The position numbers and the translations under genes are program-made. From assembly GCF_004331035.1 (NCBI RefSeq), contig NZ_SJNT01000019.1:1-47065 (forward strand): 47,065 nt of DNA. The letters run 5' to 3'. Positions 30,213-38,137 of the stretch are shown here, piece by piece. This stretch comes from Acinetobacter sp. ANC 4910. GTDB taxonomy: Bacteria > Pseudomonadota > Gammaproteobacteria > Pseudomonadales > Moraxellaceae. How positions within the stretch are numbered: position 1 is the first letter of the stretch; the number at the start of each line of letters is the position of its first letter. A model generated the notes under the pieces. It worked only from the letters and a program-made list of their open reading frames with translations, was not told the DNA's origin and ran no database searches.

Positions 30213-30289
30213 CATCTGGCAATTGGCCACAAAAAAACCTTGACCTGTTGCCAGATGAAATAAACATCTGTGTCAACATGATCAAGGTC
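30213..30289 (-). promoter_or_regulatory. Switchable terminator of the alx leader
   Basis: On the minus strand ACCTTGA pairs with TCAAGGT, enclosing CAGATG / CATCTG, and is followed by seven T (30231-30237). The 5' arm overlaps the 3' strand of riboswitch helix P1 (30283-30287). A second perfect 10-bp inverted repeat, 30248-30257 with 30213-30222, straddles the T-run and ends next to the GGAGGA ribosome binding site. This could form an alternative structure. Confidence 0.7.
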
Positions 30290-30410
30290 TTGCCTACATT
30301 ACCCTAGGTAATGCTCAGATACCGACTTTTTGCAAAGTGTAATGACGATATTCTGACACGTCATCCCAATAAGTTGTGGATGACGTCTGGAGGAGGCTAC
30401 TCCCCTTGTT
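30280..30410 (-). ncRNA. yybP-ykoY manganese riboswitch aptamer
   Basis: Minus-strand leader of alx. The conserved 5' block GGGGAGTAGCC is at 30405-30395 and the 3' block GGCAAGACC at 30294-30286. P1 forms between CAAGG (30408-30404) and CCTTG (30287-30283). A variable arm is a perfect 9-bp hairpin (GGATGACGT with ACGTCATCC, 30358-30386). These blocks are the hallmark of the Mn2+-sensing family. Mn2+-stabilised P1 would block the downstream terminator and turn transcription on. Confidence 0.88.
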
Positions 30411-30557
30411 CAAATTCTGTATTGGACTGAGTCCAAATGATGCGGCAAGAATCGCATATTTTCTACAAAAGTGCAAATATAAAGCAAATATGATCAACCT
30501 AAACCAAACCTGTTGATCTATGCGTTTAATCAATGCCGAATAACGAAGACGTAAATT

Positions 30558-30647
30558 TTAAGGCTTAAATGGAACTACGCTGTCGTATTGCATTAAAATT
30601 TTTGCCAATAATGAGCCACAGAGCATTAATACAAAATAAATTAACAT
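30558..30647 (-). CDS. Small membrane peptide, 29 residues
   Basis: ATG at 30647, stop at 30558, with GGAG seven bases upstream of the ATG. The product begins MLIYFVLMLCGSLLAKILMQ, one hydrophobic helix, followed by a short polar tail ending PFKP. It reads in the same direction as the alx leader, about 150 bp upstream of the aptamer. It resembles small single-helix membrane peptides in layout; no family is recognised and expression is unproven. Confidence 0.5.
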   Translation of the reverse strand: MLIYFVLMLCGSLLAKILMQYDSVVPFKP

Positions 30648-30843
30648 GCCGCCACTCCTGTGTGTGCTATCTGTTTAGCATAGAAATAAATGGGCATGAG
30701 CTTCATCCCTTGAACTAGGGATTTCCTGCATAAGGTGTAACCAGATTTTAAACTTTGGTCGATGCGGTTTAACAAGTGGGTGTTTTTTCTACAGGGCTTA
30801 TGGCATGTTAACTGTAGTTCATCTGTATAGAGGAAAACCGAGT

Positions 30844-31128
30844 ATGCAATTCCAACACCATAATAATGCTGAAAAAGGTGAGTTTTTTCTGAATGATGTG
30901 GCGGGGCAACGTATTGCTGAAATCACCTATGTTTGGCGTGATGCATCTACCATTGTGGCCGACCATACTTGGGTAGATGATTGTTTACGTGGTCAAGGTG
31001 TGGCACGTCAGTTGTTGGATGTCTTGGTCGAATACGCACGCGAACAACAGTTAAAAATTGTACCTGTCTGCGCTTATGTCGATGTGATGTTTAAACGAGA
31101 TCAAAGTTTGTTGGATGTGGCGGCTTAA
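30844..31128 (+). CDS. GNAT-like N-acetyltransferase, short YjdJ/NATD1 type
   Basis: A 94-residue protein made of a minimal acetyltransferase fold: beta strands FFLNDVAGQRIAEITYVW, then HTWVDDCLRGQGVARQLLDVLVEYAREQ with the acetyl-CoA loop RGQGVA (about residue 58), then KIVPVCAYVDVMFKR. The short length and this motif set match the PF14542-type acetyltransferases, whose substrates are unknown. The ATG at 30844 has AGAGGA 9 bases upstream; the in-frame ATG at 30805 lacks one. Confidence 0.8.
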   Translation: MQFQHHNNAEKGEFFLNDVAGQRIAEITYVWRDASTIVADHTWVDDCLRGQGVARQLLDVLVEYAREQQLKIVPVCAYVDVMFKRDQSLLDVAA

Positions 31129-31228
31129 TACAGTCATAGCATTTTGTTTCGTTCTAAAGAGTACAATCTAATGAGAACAATACAGCTGTTTTGCCTGAGC
31201 AGTGTTTAAGATGGTTAAATTGAGGTAA

Positions 31229-31585
31229 ATGAAGAAGCTTTTATCTCTTGCCCTATGTAGTTTGCTCTCCCCTTTAGTATTTGCTGAAGACTGTGCAAAA
31301 CTTGAGGAAAAGGCAGAACAAAGAGAAGTCCATATGATTCCCCGTTGGGGCATGAAAGTGATTGCCCCATCACGTGTCTATTTTCATTCTGCACCAAGTG
31401 ATACCTGTAAAATCAAGGATCTGTTCATTCTTAAAAATGACTTTATTACCGCGTATAGCACGTATGATGATGGCAAAGAACAATGGGTTTCGATCATGTA
31501 TATGAGCAAGCGTTTGGGTGACGCAGTGCAAGGTTGGACAAAACTAAAAGACTTTGAATATACGGGCACGATGTCCGCTTTTTAA
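31229..31585 (+). CDS. Secreted small protein of unknown function
   Basis: A 118-residue protein with a clear signal peptide (KKLLSLALCSLLSPLVFA, cleavage before EDC). The mature ~100 residues hold two cysteines (EDCAKL and DTCKIK) that could form a disulfide, and a strand-rich pattern RVYFHSAPSDTCKIKDLF, ITAYSTY, EQWVSIMY, VQGWTKLKDFEYTG. This resembles bacterial SH3-like domains, which often end in a W-[TV] strand; the likeness is visual only. It lies alone, with a terminator after it. Function unknown. Confidence 0.7.
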   Translation: MKKLLSLALCSLLSPLVFAEDCAKLEEKAEQREVHMIPRWGMKVIAPSRVYFHSAPSDTCKIKDLFILKNDFITAYSTYDDGKEQWVSIMYMSKRLGDAVQGWTKLKDFEYTGTMSAF

Positions 31586-31601
31586 TTGGGTCAGTGTATA
31601 A

Positions 31602-31625
31602 AAAAGCCCGCCGTAGCGGGCTTTT
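31602..31625. terminator. Bidirectional terminator before mpl
   Basis: Stem AAAAGCCCG / CGGGCTTTT, loop CCGTAG, between the converging secreted-protein and mpl genes. Confidence 0.88.
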
Positions 31626-31637
31626 AAATGCACAAAT

Positions 31638-33002
31638 TTAGGCGTTTAAAGCGCTGATCAATTTTTGATGTAAACCACCAAACCCACCGTTGGACATAAT
31701 CACCACCGCGTCGCCCTCACCTGCTTCGTTCACCACAGTTTGAATAATATCTTCAAGGGAACGCGCTACAATCGCTTTGTTGGATGCTGCATCAATCACA
31801 GGTTGTAAATCCCAGTCTAACCCTTCAGGTTGATACCAAATCACTTCATCTGCCAAACGTGCTGAATATGCCAGTCCATCTTTATGGCTGCCCATACGCA
31901 TGGTGTTTGAACGCGGTTCAATAATCGCCCACAGTTTACGCTCACCTAAACGCTTACGTGCACCTTCAAGTGTGGTGTCAATTGCTGTTGGGTGATGGGC
32001 AAAGTCATCATAGACTTCGACGCCACGAACGGTACCCAATAACTCCATACGACGCTTTACACCACCAAAGTTAGACAGTGCTTCACAGGCAGTTTCAATG
32101 CTTACACCCACGTGTTCAGCCGCAGCAATGGTGGCTAAGGCATTTGCTACAGAATGCTGCCCAGTCATGTTCCATTTCACTTCGCCTTTGACTACGCCGT
32201 GCTGCAATACTTTAAAGTGCGAGCCATCTGCCGAAAGTTGTTCTGCATACAATTCCGCTTCAGGATGTGTATCTAAAGAAGTACGCACTACAGGTGTCCA
32301 ACAGCCCATTTCTAATACTTCATCAATATTGCTTTCAGTAATTGGGGCAATAATGCGACCTTCACTTGGAATGGTACGAACTAAATGATGAAATTGTTTT
32401 TGAATGGCAGCCAAATCATCAAAAATGTCGGCATGGTCAAATTCAAGGTTGTTTAAAATTGCAGTTTTTGGATGGTAATGCACAAACTTGGAACGTTTGT
32501 CGAAAAATGCTGAATCGTATTCATCCGCTTCAACACAGAAATATTTTCCGCCACCTAAACGTGCACTTTCAGAGAAACCTAAAGGCACACCGCCAATTAA
32601 AAACCCAGGTTCTAAGCCTGCCTGATCCAGTACCCATGCCAACATGGTGGTGGTGGTGGTTTTACCATGAGTCCCAGCAACGCCGAGGACATGTTTACCT
32701 TGTAAGACGTGATCTGCAAGGAATTGTGGTCCTGAAATGTAAGGTAAACCCTCATTGAGCATATATTCAACTGCGTCAATTCCGCGTTTCATGGCATTGC
32801 CGACAATGACTAAATCGGGATGTGGTTGTAAATGGCTACGATCATAGCCTTGCATTAAAGTAATGCCTGCATTTTCCAGTTGGGTGGACATGGGCGGATA
32901 AACGTTCAGATCTGAACCTGTCACCTTATGTCCTAAATCTCGCGCTAATAACGCCAATGAACCCATAAAGGTGCCGCAAATACCCAAAATATGCAGATGC
33001 AT
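31638..33002 (-). CDS. mpl: Murein peptide ligase (UDP-MurNAc:L-Ala-gamma-D-Glu-meso-DAP ligase)
   Basis: Cytoplasmic Mur-family ligase that attaches recycled tripeptide to UDP-MurNAc. The 454-residue protein opens with the nucleotide fold LGICGTFMGSLALLARDLGHKVTGSD. The ATP loop is GTHGKTTTTTM near residue 110, followed by the central ligase motif FCVEADEYDSAFFDKRSKFVHY and DDFAHHPTAI near 310. GICGTFMG and the DEYDSAFFDKRSKF block distinguish Mpl from MurC. It pairs functionally with anmK in wall recycling. Confidence 0.93.
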   Translation of the reverse strand: MHLHILGICGTFMGSLALLARDLGHKVTGSDLNVYPPMSTQLENAGITLMQGYDRSHLQPHPDLVIVGNAMKRGIDAVEYMLNEGLPYISGPQFLADHVLQGKHVLGVAGTHGKTTTTTMLAWVLDQAGLEPGFLIGGVPLGFSESARLGGGKYFCVEADEYDSAFFDKRSKFVHYHPKTAILNNLEFDHADIFDDLAAIQKQFHHLVRTIPSEGRIIAPITESNIDEVLEMGCWTPVVRTSLDTHPEAELYAEQLSADGSHFKVLQHGVVKGEVKWNMTGQHSVANALATIAAAEHVGVSIETACEALSNFGGVKRRMELLGTVRGVEVYDDFAHHPTAIDTTLEGARKRLGERKLWAIIEPRSNTMRMGSHKDGLAYSARLADEVIWYQPEGLDWDLQPVIDAASNKAIVARSLEDIIQTVVNEAGEGDAVVIMSNGGFGGLHQKLISALNA

Positions 33003-33247
33003 TGATCTTTAACTCCACTGCTTTTTGACACAGCACTTCGTAATTGGTGTTGTTGTCAGAATTGATTCGATTTGACAGCAACGATATCAAGGCTCTTAGC
33101 GAAAAGATAGTTTTTCTTGTATCAATTTAGACAGTTCATTTACAACAGATTGAGCCCAGATTAAAGTCGATAAAATTCCCTAAAAAGAGCACTTTGGCTT
33201 ATACTTTTGAGCCTATTTTAGGTCTTAATTGTGAATGTAGTGTAATG

Positions 33248-33595
33248 ATGAATCCCATGCTGATCCCGTTTGCATTGTTAGTAATATCCAATTGTTTTAT
33301 GACTTTAGCTTGGTACGGACATCTAAAATTTTTACATGGCGCACCCTTGTGGCAAGCGATATTATTTGGCTGGTTAATTGCGCTATTAGAATATGCCTTT
33401 ATGATTCCTGCCACACGCCTCTTGGCACAGGATGGTTGGTCTGTAGGGCAAATGAAAATTACCCAAGAAGTCATGACTTTATTGGTTTTTGTGCCATTTA
33501 TGATTTATCTGTTTAAACAGCCCTTTAAATTAGACTATCTCTGGGCTGGATGTTGTTTATTGGGTTGTGTGTATTTCGTATTTAGAAGTCAATAA
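33248..33595 (+). CDS. DUF486/DMT-family small membrane protein
   Basis: About 115 residues, four hydrophobic segments, opening NPMLIPFALLVISNCFMTLAWYGHLKF, which is the DUF486 signature; FGWLIALLEYAFMIPATR and MTLLVFVPFMIYLF follow. The family is a short relative of drug/metabolite transporters with no assigned substrate. Start uncertain between ATGs at 33245 and 33248; the frame extends to a TTG at 33194 but that stretch is not family-like. Confidence 0.8.
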   Translation: MNPMLIPFALLVISNCFMTLAWYGHLKFLHGAPLWQAILFGWLIALLEYAFMIPATRLLAQDGWSVGQMKITQEVMTLLVFVPFMIYLFKQPFKLDYLWAGCCLLGCVYFVFRSQ

Positions 33596-33780
33596 CAGTT
33601 TTAATAAGAATATGGTTGTGGTGACTGGATTTTTGAGATGAGAAAAAGCTTGCTGCAACCTGTTCATTGTAAAACGGCCAAAATAACACTTATAACGGCT
33701 TATTTTTTCATCAATGGAATCATTTCCTTATTTTTATCGAAAAAAAACTAAAAATATCTCGCTCTAGCCCTGCTTAAATT

Positions 33781-33808
33781 TTGGAGAGATGAAAAATCAG
33801 TCTATAAT
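33781..33808 (+). promoter_or_regulatory. Promoter of purE-purK
   Basis: TTGGAG (33781-33786), 16-bp spacer, TATAAT (33803-33808), a perfect -10 about 78 bp before the purE start. Confidence 0.6.
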
Positions 33809-33886
33809 ATGGGGCTTCTGAACCATTTAAAGCTTGGCTCTCGTCGAGATTTATCCTCTTTCACTCTAGTCTCTGGAACATTAGCA

Positions 33887-34402
33887 ATGAATGCGGCCGC
33901 AGCACAAGACGCTCAACCCCTCGTAGGAATTATCATGGGTTCTCAATCTGATTGGGCGACTCTCGAACACACTGCCAATATGCTTAAGCAACTTGGTGTC
34001 CCATTTGAAGCTGAAGTGGTTTCTGCACACCGTACTCCAGATCGTTTATTTGAATATGCTGAAACTGCGCGTGATCGTGGTATTCAAGTGATTATTGCAG
34101 GCGCAGGCGGCGCAGCACATTTACCAGGTATGTGCGCGGCAAAAACTGACTTACCAGTCTTGGGTGTACCTGTAAAATCTTCTATTTTAAATGGTGTTGA
34201 TTCCCTACTTTCAATTGTACAAATGCCAGCAGGTATTGCGGTAGGTACTTTGGCAATTGGTCCAGCAGGTGCAACCAATGCGGCCATTATGGCGGCGCAA
34301 ATTCTTGGTTTGACACGTCCAGAGATTGCCGAAAATGTCGCAAACTTCCGTGCTGCTCAAACAGAAAAAGTGGCAAGCAACAATATTCCGGGTCAAGCTT
34401 AA
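33887..34402 (+). CDS. purE: N5-carboxyaminoimidazole ribonucleotide mutase
   Basis: De novo purine enzyme that converts N5-CAIR to CAIR. The 171-residue class I PurE has [14 protein letters not shown] (CAIR-binding loop) near residue 16, [15 protein letters not shown] near 50 and [14 protein letters not shown] near 80. The ATG at 33887 ([14 protein letters not shown]) is chosen; the frame is open further up to 33809, directly past the -10 box, which would leave no leader. It is 15 bp before purK and co-transcribed with it. Confidence 0.93.
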   Translation: MNAAAAQDAQPLVGIIMGSQSDWATLEHTANMLKQLGVPFEAEVVSAHRTPDRLFEYAETARDRGIQVIIAGAGGAAHLPGMCAAKTDLPVLGVPVKSSILNGVDSLLSIVQMPAGIAVGTLAIGPAGATNAAIMAAQILGLTRPEIAENVANFRAAQTEKVASNNIPGQA

Positions 34403-34417
34403 AACGGGACACAGGTT

Positions 34418-35539
34418 ATGAACAAAACCATCGGTATTTTTGGTGGTGGTCAATTGGGTCGTATGATGGCGCAAGCTGCTTTGCCACTCAATATTCAATG
34501 TACCTTCTATGAAGCAGATACAGACTGCCCTTCCGCAGCTTTAGGTCAGGTGATTTCAAGTCAGACTGAACAAGGTCTGCAACAGTTTATTCAAAGCGCA
34601 GACGTTTTTAGTCTGGAATTTGAAAATACGCCACTGGCTGATGTCGATCTTTTGACGCAAAGCAAAGCCCTTCACCCGCCACGCCAAGCATTAGCGACTG
34701 CACAAAACCGTTTAATGGAAAAAGCCTTATTCGATCAATTGCAGATTCCTGTCGCGCCGTATCAAGCGGTTGATTCTTTAGCGAGTTTACAGCAAGCCGT
34801 TACGACACTGGGCTTACCATTGGTACTGAAAACAGCCACTGGCGGTTATGATGGTAAAGGTCAGTTTGTATTGCGTAGCGAAGATCAAATTGAGCAGGCT
34901 TGGTCTGAATTGGGTCCAGCAAAAAGCTTGATTGCAGAAAGTTTTGTGACGTTCTCGCGTGAAGTTTCGATTATTGCGGTACGTGGTCAGGATGGTGAAG
35001 TAAAAACTTGGCCTTTGGCTGAAAATCATCATCATCACGGGATTTTATCGCATTCGATTGTTCCTGCACCAAACAGCGCGGATTTACAGCCAGCGGCACA
35101 AGATTACATTACGCGTTTGTTGAATCACTTGAATTATGTCGGTGTGTTAACACTGGAATTGTTCGTGACGGAGCAAGGTCTATTTGCCAATGAGATGGCA
35201 CCGCGCGTGCACAACTCAGGTCATTGGTCAATTGAAGGTGCGGTTTGTTCGCAATTTGAAAATCATATTCGTGCGGTTGCAGGCTTACCTTTGGGTTCAA
35301 CCGAAGTGGTACGCCCTACTGTGATGATCAATATCATTGGTCAATATCCAAAATCTGAGCAGGTTTTGGCGTTAAATGGCGCACATCTGCATTTGTATAA
35401 CAAAACAGAACGTGCGGGTCGTAAGATCGGTCACATCACTTTAATGCCGAATGACAGCAGTCAATTGACCAGTTTATGCCGTCAATTGGCGAAAATTTTG
35501 CCTGTACCTTTAGCATTAAGCGAAGATATGACCATTTAA
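34418..35539 (+). CDS. purK: N5-carboxyaminoimidazole ribonucleotide synthase
   Basis: ATP-grasp enzyme making N5-CAIR from AIR, bicarbonate and ATP, the step before PurE. The 373-residue protein opens GIFGGGQLGRMMAQAALPL, has LVLKTATGGYDGKGQFVL (ATP-grasp lysine loop) near residue 135, ESFVTFSREVSIIAVR near 175 and NEMAPRVHNSGHWSIEGA near 265. A strong terminator closes the purEK unit. Confidence 0.95.
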   Translation: MNKTIGIFGGGQLGRMMAQAALPLNIQCTFYEADTDCPSAALGQVISSQTEQGLQQFIQSADVFSLEFENTPLADVDLLTQSKALHPPRQALATAQNRLMEKALFDQLQIPVAPYQAVDSLASLQQAVTTLGLPLVLKTATGGYDGKGQFVLRSEDQIEQAWSELGPAKSLIAESFVTFSREVSIIAVRGQDGEVKTWPLAENHHHHGILSHSIVPAPNSADLQPAAQDYITRLLNHLNYVGVLTLELFVTEQGLFANEMAPRVHNSGHWSIEGAVCSQFENHIRAVAGLPLGSTEVVRPTVMINIIGQYPKSEQVLALNGAHLHLYNKTERAGRKIGHITLMPNDSSQLTSLCRQLAKILPVPLALSEDMTI

Positions 35540-35556
35540 ATCCTAAACTGTTTAGC

Positions 35557-35588
35557 AAAAAAGCGATCACTCTGTGGATCGCTTTTTT
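35557..35588 (+). terminator. Terminator of purEK
   Basis: Stem AAAAAAGCGATC / GATCGCTTTTTT with an 8-nt loop, 17 bp after the stop. Confidence 0.88.
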
Positions 35589-35741
35589 TATGTCTAGAAC
35601 TCAGGCATGCTACGCGACCTTGCATTTAGGCAGTGCCTTTTATCGTAAATTTTAGCTTTTTGTTGTGTATTGAATGAATGAAAAATAAGCTCTAAATGGT
35701 GCATTTGGATTGTTGAAGAATAAGAAAATAGAAAAATATTT

Positions 35742-36282
35742 TGAATTTAAAACTTGGGTTTTGTGAAAAGTTTGAATTTAAATAAAGAATAAAGCATCAA
35801 CTGTGGATAAATTATTTGAATTTAAAACGGATTTTGGGTTTTAAATTCAATTTTTAGAATTTGTTTTTGAATTTAAATAGTCGATTGAGGACAAATAATA
35901 TGAATTTAAAAGTCAGTTGAGTTTTTAAATTCATTTTTTAAAATTTAAAAGCATGTGTATATGAATTTAAATAGGGACTTTTGAATTCAAAACACTGTAT
36001 TGGGTTTAATGATTCGCGTTAAGTTGCTTTGAACAGTGGTTTGTGGGCTTTGAATTTAAAAAATGCCATTATGGATAACTGTTTTAAATTCAAAACTCGA
36101 GTTTTAAATTTAAAACATGGGATTTGAATTTAAATTGAGGTTTGATGTGGGTGTGGATAACTATTTTTAAATTTAAACATGAAATATGAATTTAAAACCA
36201 AGAAAATGAATTCAAATTTTACGTTTCTTGTCTGTCAATTTTGTACTGGAGTGTTAAGGTAAGCACATAATTTGAATTTAAA
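35742..36282. repeat. Intergenic array of TGAATTTAAA motifs with DnaA boxes
   Basis: GAATTTAAA, always preceded by T, occurs at 35743, 35774, 35818, 35869, 35902, 35963, 36052, 36126, 36188 and 36274 (plus) and inverted at 35840, 35924 and 36083. Variants are GAATTCAAA at 35983 and 36208, and the palindromes TTTTAAATTTAAAA at 36102 and TTTAAATTTAAA at 36166. Perfect DnaA boxes (TGTGGATAA) lie at 35802-35810 and 36152-36160, a near match at 36070-36078. Two 31-bp units (35818-35848, 35902-35932) have the same plus-then-minus arrangement. No reading frame is present between purK and the transglycosylase gene, a gap of 755 bp. The last copy lies about 12 bp before the next gene. Confidence 0.85.
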
Positions 36283-36294
36283 ACGAAAGTGATG

Positions 36295-37593
36295 ATGAAA
36301 CGAATTAATTATTTTATTTTTGGATCCATTTTTTGGGTTGCGGCACCATCCCATGCGGAACTGATTATTAATGGTCAACCAACCGCTGTTTCGACTTATA
36401 ACAATAACTTAACAAACCAAAATGGTTACAGCGCCGAGAATAATTTCCAGGGTTGTTTGTCAAATTTACGTAGTCAAGCCCTGAATGCTGGTGTCAGCGC
36501 TTCAACTTATGATCGTTATACCCAAAATTTAACGCCAGATTATAGCGTGATTGATAAGTTAAATTATCAACCTGAATTTTCGACTCCAATTTGGGATTAT
36601 TTGTCGGGTCTGGTCGATAACGAACGGGTTGAAATGGGGCGACAAAAATTAGCCCAGCATCGAGAGGTTCTGAATCGCGTTGCCCAAACTTATGGTGTGC
36701 CTGTCGAAACGGTCGTGGCAGTTTGGGGTGTTGAGAGTAATTTTGGCAATATTTCGGGCAGTTATCCTTTATTACAAGCTTTAGGGACCTTAAGTTGTGA
36801 AGGTCGCCGTCAAAGTTATTTCCGGGGTGAGTTTTTTGCCACTATGCGTATTTTACAGCGTGGTGATTTAAAGGAAGAACAATTACGCGGTTCGTGGGCT
36901 GGGGCATTCGGTCATACCCAGTTTATGCCTTCGACCTATGAAGAGTTGGCGGTAGATTTTGATGGTGATGGTCGTCGCGATTTGGTATCAAGCACTTCCG
37001 ATGCCTTGGCCTCGACTGCCAATTTTTTGACCAAGCGTGGTTGGCAAACAGGTATGCCGTGGGGCTTTGAGGTCATGATACCCGCAAATCTTTCTATTTC
37101 TGGTGAAGGACGTCGTAATAAGAAAAGTTTATCTTATTGGATCAATCAAGGGGTGACGCGTGCAGATGGTGGTACTTTAATTCAAGGCAATTTATCTGAA
37201 AGCACTCCCGCAGGATTAATGGCTCCAGCCGGAGAAAACGGACCTAAATTCCTAGTTTTTAAGAACTTTGATGCTATTTATAGTTATAACGCAGCTGAAA
37301 GTTATGCTTTAGCGATTGTGCATTTATCAGATCGTTTACAGGGTAAGGGTCATTTTCAACAAAGTTGGCCCACTAACGATGCAGGCACGTCGCGTGCAGA
37401 GCGTCGTGAAATTCAGCAATATTTACTGAACCGTGGTTATGACATTGGTCAAGTGGATGGTTTGATTGGTGATAAAACCCGACAAGCCATTCGTGATGAA
37501 CAAATTCGTCTTGGTTTAAATGCAACTGGGCGTGCAGGACAACAAACTTTAGCTGTATTTCGTAACGAAAATGCCAAATTGATGATGAAGTAA
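36295..37593 (+). CDS. Lytic murein transglycosylase, MltB/SltB type
   Basis: Cleaves peptidoglycan strands to 1,6-anhydromuropeptides in the periplasm. The product is about 432 residues. A signal peptide ends near PSHA with no lipobox cysteine, so it is soluble and unlike lipoprotein MltB. The catalytic SLT_2 domain has WGVESNFGNISG (catalytic Glu, about residue 143) and GSWAGAFGHTQFMPSTYEELAVDFDGDGRRDL near 205. The C-terminal peptidoglycan-binding domain reads YLLNRGYDIGQVDGLIGDKTRQAI. The start is ambiguous among GTG 36289, ATG 36292 and ATG 36295. The TGAATTTAAA array abuts its 5' end and must contain its promoter. Confidence 0.88.
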   Translation: MKRINYFIFGSIFWVAAPSHAELIINGQPTAVSTYNNNLTNQNGYSAENNFQGCLSNLRSQALNAGVSASTYDRYTQNLTPDYSVIDKLNYQPEFSTPIWDYLSGLVDNERVEMGRQKLAQHREVLNRVAQTYGVPVETVVAVWGVESNFGNISGSYPLLQALGTLSCEGRRQSYFRGEFFATMRILQRGDLKEEQLRGSWAGAFGHTQFMPSTYEELAVDFDGDGRRDLVSSTSDALASTANFLTKRGWQTGMPWGFEVMIPANLSISGEGRRNKKSLSYWINQGVTRADGGTLIQGNLSESTPAGLMAPAGENGPKFLVFKNFDAIYSYNAAESYALAIVHLSDRLQGKGHFQQSWPTNDAGTSRAERREIQQYLLNRGYDIGQVDGLIGDKTRQAIRDEQIRLGLNATGRAGQQTLAVFRNENAKLMMK

Positions 37594-37603
37594 AACATAG
37601 AAA

Positions 37604-37629
37604 GATGACGGTGCAGGTGGACCGTCATC
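37604..37629. terminator. Hairpin between converging genes
   Basis: Perfect 9-bp stem GATGACGGT / ACCGTCATC with an 8-nt loop; the T-run is weak on both strands. Confidence 0.55.
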
Positions 37630-37643
37630 GCATTTCAGGTGTT

Positions 37644-38021
37644 TTATTCGACTTCGATCGGATCTAATTTTACCGCGTCTAGAATATCAAAAATAACAGT
37701 GGTCACATCCTGACTTAAATCTCGATTATTAAAAATTTCATGTGCAGTGATGGTGACATCTGTATCACTTGGTAAAAGTCGTTGTTCTTCTTCAATCAAG
37801 TGCTCAATTGGCAGTAATGTCTGCTTGATTTCTAAATGCAAAATATCCTGATATTCAATATTTTCATCTTCCAGTTCAATTTCTTGCTCATTGAAATACG
37901 GCAGAATAATAGAGTGGAGATAAGGCTGAATTTCAATAATATCAAACAATTCCAGATCACGTGTCTGTTCAAGTGTGCTGATATGATCATTCACTTCAAT
38001 GAGAATATGATAGTAACTCAC
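37644..38021 (-). CDS. Strongly acidic protein, unknown
   Basis: A 125-residue soluble protein with no signal peptide or membrane segment and a marked excess of Asp and Glu over Lys and Arg (only a handful of basic residues). It opens SYYHILIEVNDHISTLEQTRDLEL and continues as alternating hydrophobic/acidic stretches such as EQEIELEDENIEYQDILHLEI. The repetitive DxxxIxxxE character could suit binding of basic partners or metal. No family recognised. It lies in the same direction as the protease and chaperone genes but separated by about 115 bp from the protease stop. Confidence 0.65.
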   Translation of the reverse strand: MSYYHILIEVNDHISTLEQTRDLELFDIIEIQPYLHSIILPYFNEQEIELEDENIEYQDILHLEIKQTLLPIEHLIEEEQRLLPSDTDVTITAHEIFNNRDLSQDVTTVIFDILDAVKLDPIEVE

Positions 38022-38137
38022 ATTGTTCTCCGCTCAGTTTGCTGTGTGGATGGTTCTATCACAATAACATGAAATTCGATTTCGTGTTGAGCAAATCGAA
38101 GTAAAAGCCTTATAAAATTTAAGGAATTTCTTGGAAG

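Noticed and set aside
35742..36282. Array as CRISPR, or as plain low-complexity AT-rich DNA
   Set aside because: Repeat units are 10 bp in both orientations with irregular spacers, unlike CRISPR. Exact conservation of the flanking T and G in 13 copies is not explained by AT-richness.
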